A stretch of DNA of 64,000 bases. It comes from Drosophila persimilis (lineage: Eukaryota; Arthropoda; Insecta; Diptera; Drosophilidae). Below the pieces are notes generated by a model that worked only from the letters and a program-made list of their open reading frames with translations, ran no database searches and was not told where the DNA came from. The translations under genes and the position numbers were made by a program. The stretch's first letter is position 1. Each line of letters begins with the position of its first letter. Where the stretch lies: NCBI RefSeq assembly GCF_003286085.1, contig NW_020825294.1, forward strand, positions 4,092,001 through 4,156,000. The letters are read 5' to 3'. This document shows, piece by piece, positions 61,790-64,000 of this stretch.

Positions 61790-61875
61790 GCGCGTGCGAA
61801 GCGAGTAACGCACCGAAGCGAAGCGCGTGAGCCGGGGGTTGACGCACGAACGAAGCGAGTGTGCAGGAGGCTTGA
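61790..61875. repeat. CpG-rich GCGAAGCGAG repeats
   Basis: GCGAAGCGAGT, CCGAAGCGAAGCGCG and ACGAAGCGAGT lie within about 85 bp between AT-rich flanks. They look like the internal repeats of an unidentified dispersed repeat. Confidence 0.45.
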
Positions 61876-64000
61876 CCCCTACTGTACATACATATTTCTA
61901 TGGGTTCTATTGTGTCTTTAGTAGGTGATCTAGTGCTGAAAGAGTATCTTAGATGCTCCTAAAGCCATAATACCCTTCTGTAAGAGTATGTAAACTGCAG
62001 CAAGTAACAGCAGCAGCAGCAACAACCATAACAATGGACAACTGACAGCAGCAACAGCAACAGCAACAGCTAGTAACCCATCGCATACCCATTGGGCCCA
62101 TCCCGAGATCTCCAACTCCAACTCCAGCTCTGGCTGCAACTCCCACACAAGCCTCCCCTCCGCCGCCACCGCCACCGCCACCGCCCTCGCCGTGGAGGAG
62201 CAGTTGTTGGCTTGGAACAAATGCGTACGTGACACTTTGGTGGCGCAGAGATATAAGAATGTCACATAACTCAACGTGATTAACGTCTTTTTGTCGCTCT
62301 CAGGCGGTGGGCACTGCCAGTCCTCCTTTGAGACCCCCCTGCAACCCCTCTGGCAGCCCGTTCTTGGCCATGTCTGCATGCAAAAATATAGCCAGCTATA
62401 AAACAAGTGGTTCCATCGTTGGGAGTCTGTCTCTGTCTCTGGATTTTCTCATTGTGCACCATGCCCCACGACCCGCGCCCCACTGCCCCATGCCTTGCGT
62501 CTGGCGTTTAACGAAAAATTTTCTATTATGCCCAGGCATTTTGCAGCTTCCAGCTTCCATTTCCTTTTGCAGTTTTTCCCCCCATTTTCGGTTATTTATG
62601 ATATAGTAGGGGGAGGGAGGGGGGCTTCTTGGTCTCTCGTATATTGTATTTGGATTTGGATTTGTTGCCTTAGTTTATTCTCATTAGGGGTGTCATGTTT
62701 ATGAATGGCAATTCGATTTATGGGTTTTTTATTTGCAGCACAAGAAAACGAAAAAGCCATAAGTCATACCATGAGAAGGAGGTGGGGAGGGGGAAATTGG
62801 GAATTGAATCTGTTGAGAAAGATCAAAGGAATAGCAAATAGCAAATGGGAAAGTTAAGGAGGGGCTAAAGAGATCGTAATACGAGGTGGATATACCCCGA
62901 AGAAGTGGTTTCTTTTCTTAGAAACCAAAGCAGCACACATTATTATGGACAATCACAATCATGATCGCCGTTTCGTTACGCTTTATGGCCTCATCTCGCG
63001 GTACACCTTGCAGCCATACTTCAATCGGACTTATGGCCGAACCGAACAGAAAGCCTGAACTGAAATCCCATTATAAAATCATCAGCCAAAGCTGCAAAAC
63101 GAAGCGATCACAATAAATTAATGGCAAAGAAACCAAAGAAAACGAAACAATAGAAAATGCTTTTGATACATACCAGGGGTAGGCCGGGGAGCCCATGATT
63201 GACATGTTGTGGCAACCGGAAAGCAAAAGACGATGATATATAGACGACGGATGGCTTGGCATGGCTGATAGAAGAGGCACAACGATCGATCCACACACAC
63301 ACACAAAAAGTCAAACGCTCACGCGCGCAACAAATTGGATTTATTTACGCCCCGTCAGCAGAGATCCATCCGATTCATGATCCCCACACACAACCCATAG
63401 CCGTACCCGTACCCATTCCCGTTTCGAGATGATGATGATGATCATGCATGATGCATGAACGTGCGCTCAAATGAACTCACTTCTGGCTGGCAATTACCGC
63501 TGAAGTTGAAGCTGGAACTGGAACTGGAGCTGCTGCTGGGTCGCTGTGTATTGAGTTGCACCAAATCGCATTTTGCGCTAAAAACGATTTGACATTTTCA
63601 CCATTTTCATCGCCAGTTGACGGTTGGAGTTCTAGTTAAGAGCTGGAGCTGGAACTGCAGCTGGGAGAGGTCCGTAGGCGCAGTCCAGCTGCGCTCCAGT
63701 CAACCTTAATGACACTCAGTGCGATCGACAGAGCTACTGGATGGAGAGGAGACTCTGTTCCGACTCGTTCCGACTCTTTTCAGTGTGTTCATACATTAAT
63801 CATTAGCGTTGGCTTCCTTCCTTCGCTTGTTGTTTCACACATTTCAACTTGAATTAGTCGACGGTTTTCATGAATGAATTGAACGGTCGGGACCCTGTTT
63901 TTTTCGGCTGGGAATACTCTTTGAGCTGCCACCACATGCGGTCGGAGTCGGAGTCGGACTGGAAGTCGAACGTATCGGGGACGCACAATAATAAAGAAAT

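Larger units (their letters stand above)
60503..64000. other. non-coding right end of the window
   Basis: Apart from the short repeats above, I recognise nothing. A minus-strand open frame of 281 codons (60577-61422) is uninterrupted but is made of hydrophobic and Ser/Ala simple sequence and lacks family features. Confidence 0.45.

Overview
ORGANISM. The window is nuclear DNA of a Drosophila species, most likely from the obscura group. The marker is the Adh-Adhr pair lying antisense inside an intron of outspread (osp), the arrangement known from Drosophila chromosome arm 2L (Muller element B). The 254-residue ADH and 278-residue ADHR translations, compared from memory, look like obscura-group (pseudoobscura/subobscura type) proteins. 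The dense CA/GA/GTCT microsatellites and the DINE-1/mini-me-like element fit the same group. I cannot fix the species.

LAYOUT. 1-20850: inside a large osp intron. It holds a zero-length-exon (recursive splicing) site at 552/553, a 1.1-kb DINE-1/mini-me-type element (6911 to about 8030), AT-rich degenerate repeats with a strong hairpin (10.1-10.7 kb), and the nested minus-strand genes Adhr (13260-14462) and Adh (14777-15665, with a proximal TATA box and a distal leader/promoter up to 16585). 20851-35220: nine plus-strand coding exons of osp. They encode most of the first PH domain, a second PH domain and a long C-terminal coiled coil. The first exon(s) lie upstream of the window or were missed. 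An unrecognised intronless ORF sits in one osp intron (32845-33432). 36262-36962: three identical tRNA-Pro(AGG) genes, oriented -, +, -.

36963-64000: mostly non-coding, microsatellite-rich DNA in which I recognise no conserved protein gene, with one exception. At about 47651-52268 there is a large palindrome (arms about 2.2-2.3 kb, centre near 49915) carrying testis-type Cys-Gly-Pro genes of the Mst(3)CGP (Mst84D/87F/98C) class. Each arm has one intact outward-facing CGP gene of 64 residues. The two coding sequences are identical by eye, although the flanks differ. Each has a short 5'-UTR intron and a perfect ACATCTAAATTT, the translational control element of this family, starting exactly at +28 from a plausible initiator. 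Each arm also has a second, inward-facing CGP-like copy whose expected ATG is ACG. The palindrome centre is built of 120-bp tandem units.

HOW IT FITS. Adh and Adhr are short-chain dehydrogenase paralogues with the same exon-2 length (405 bp), consistent with tandem duplication. Adhr has no visible promoter of its own and is known in Drosophila to be made from a dicistronic Adh-Adhr mRNA. osp is the fly relative of MPRIP (myosin phosphatase Rho-interacting protein), an actin/Rho-myosin phosphatase scaffold. The CGP genes are typical of late spermatogenesis (sperm-tail outer structures) and are functionally unrelated to osp/Adh. All coordinates were read by eye; no alignment or database search was run.
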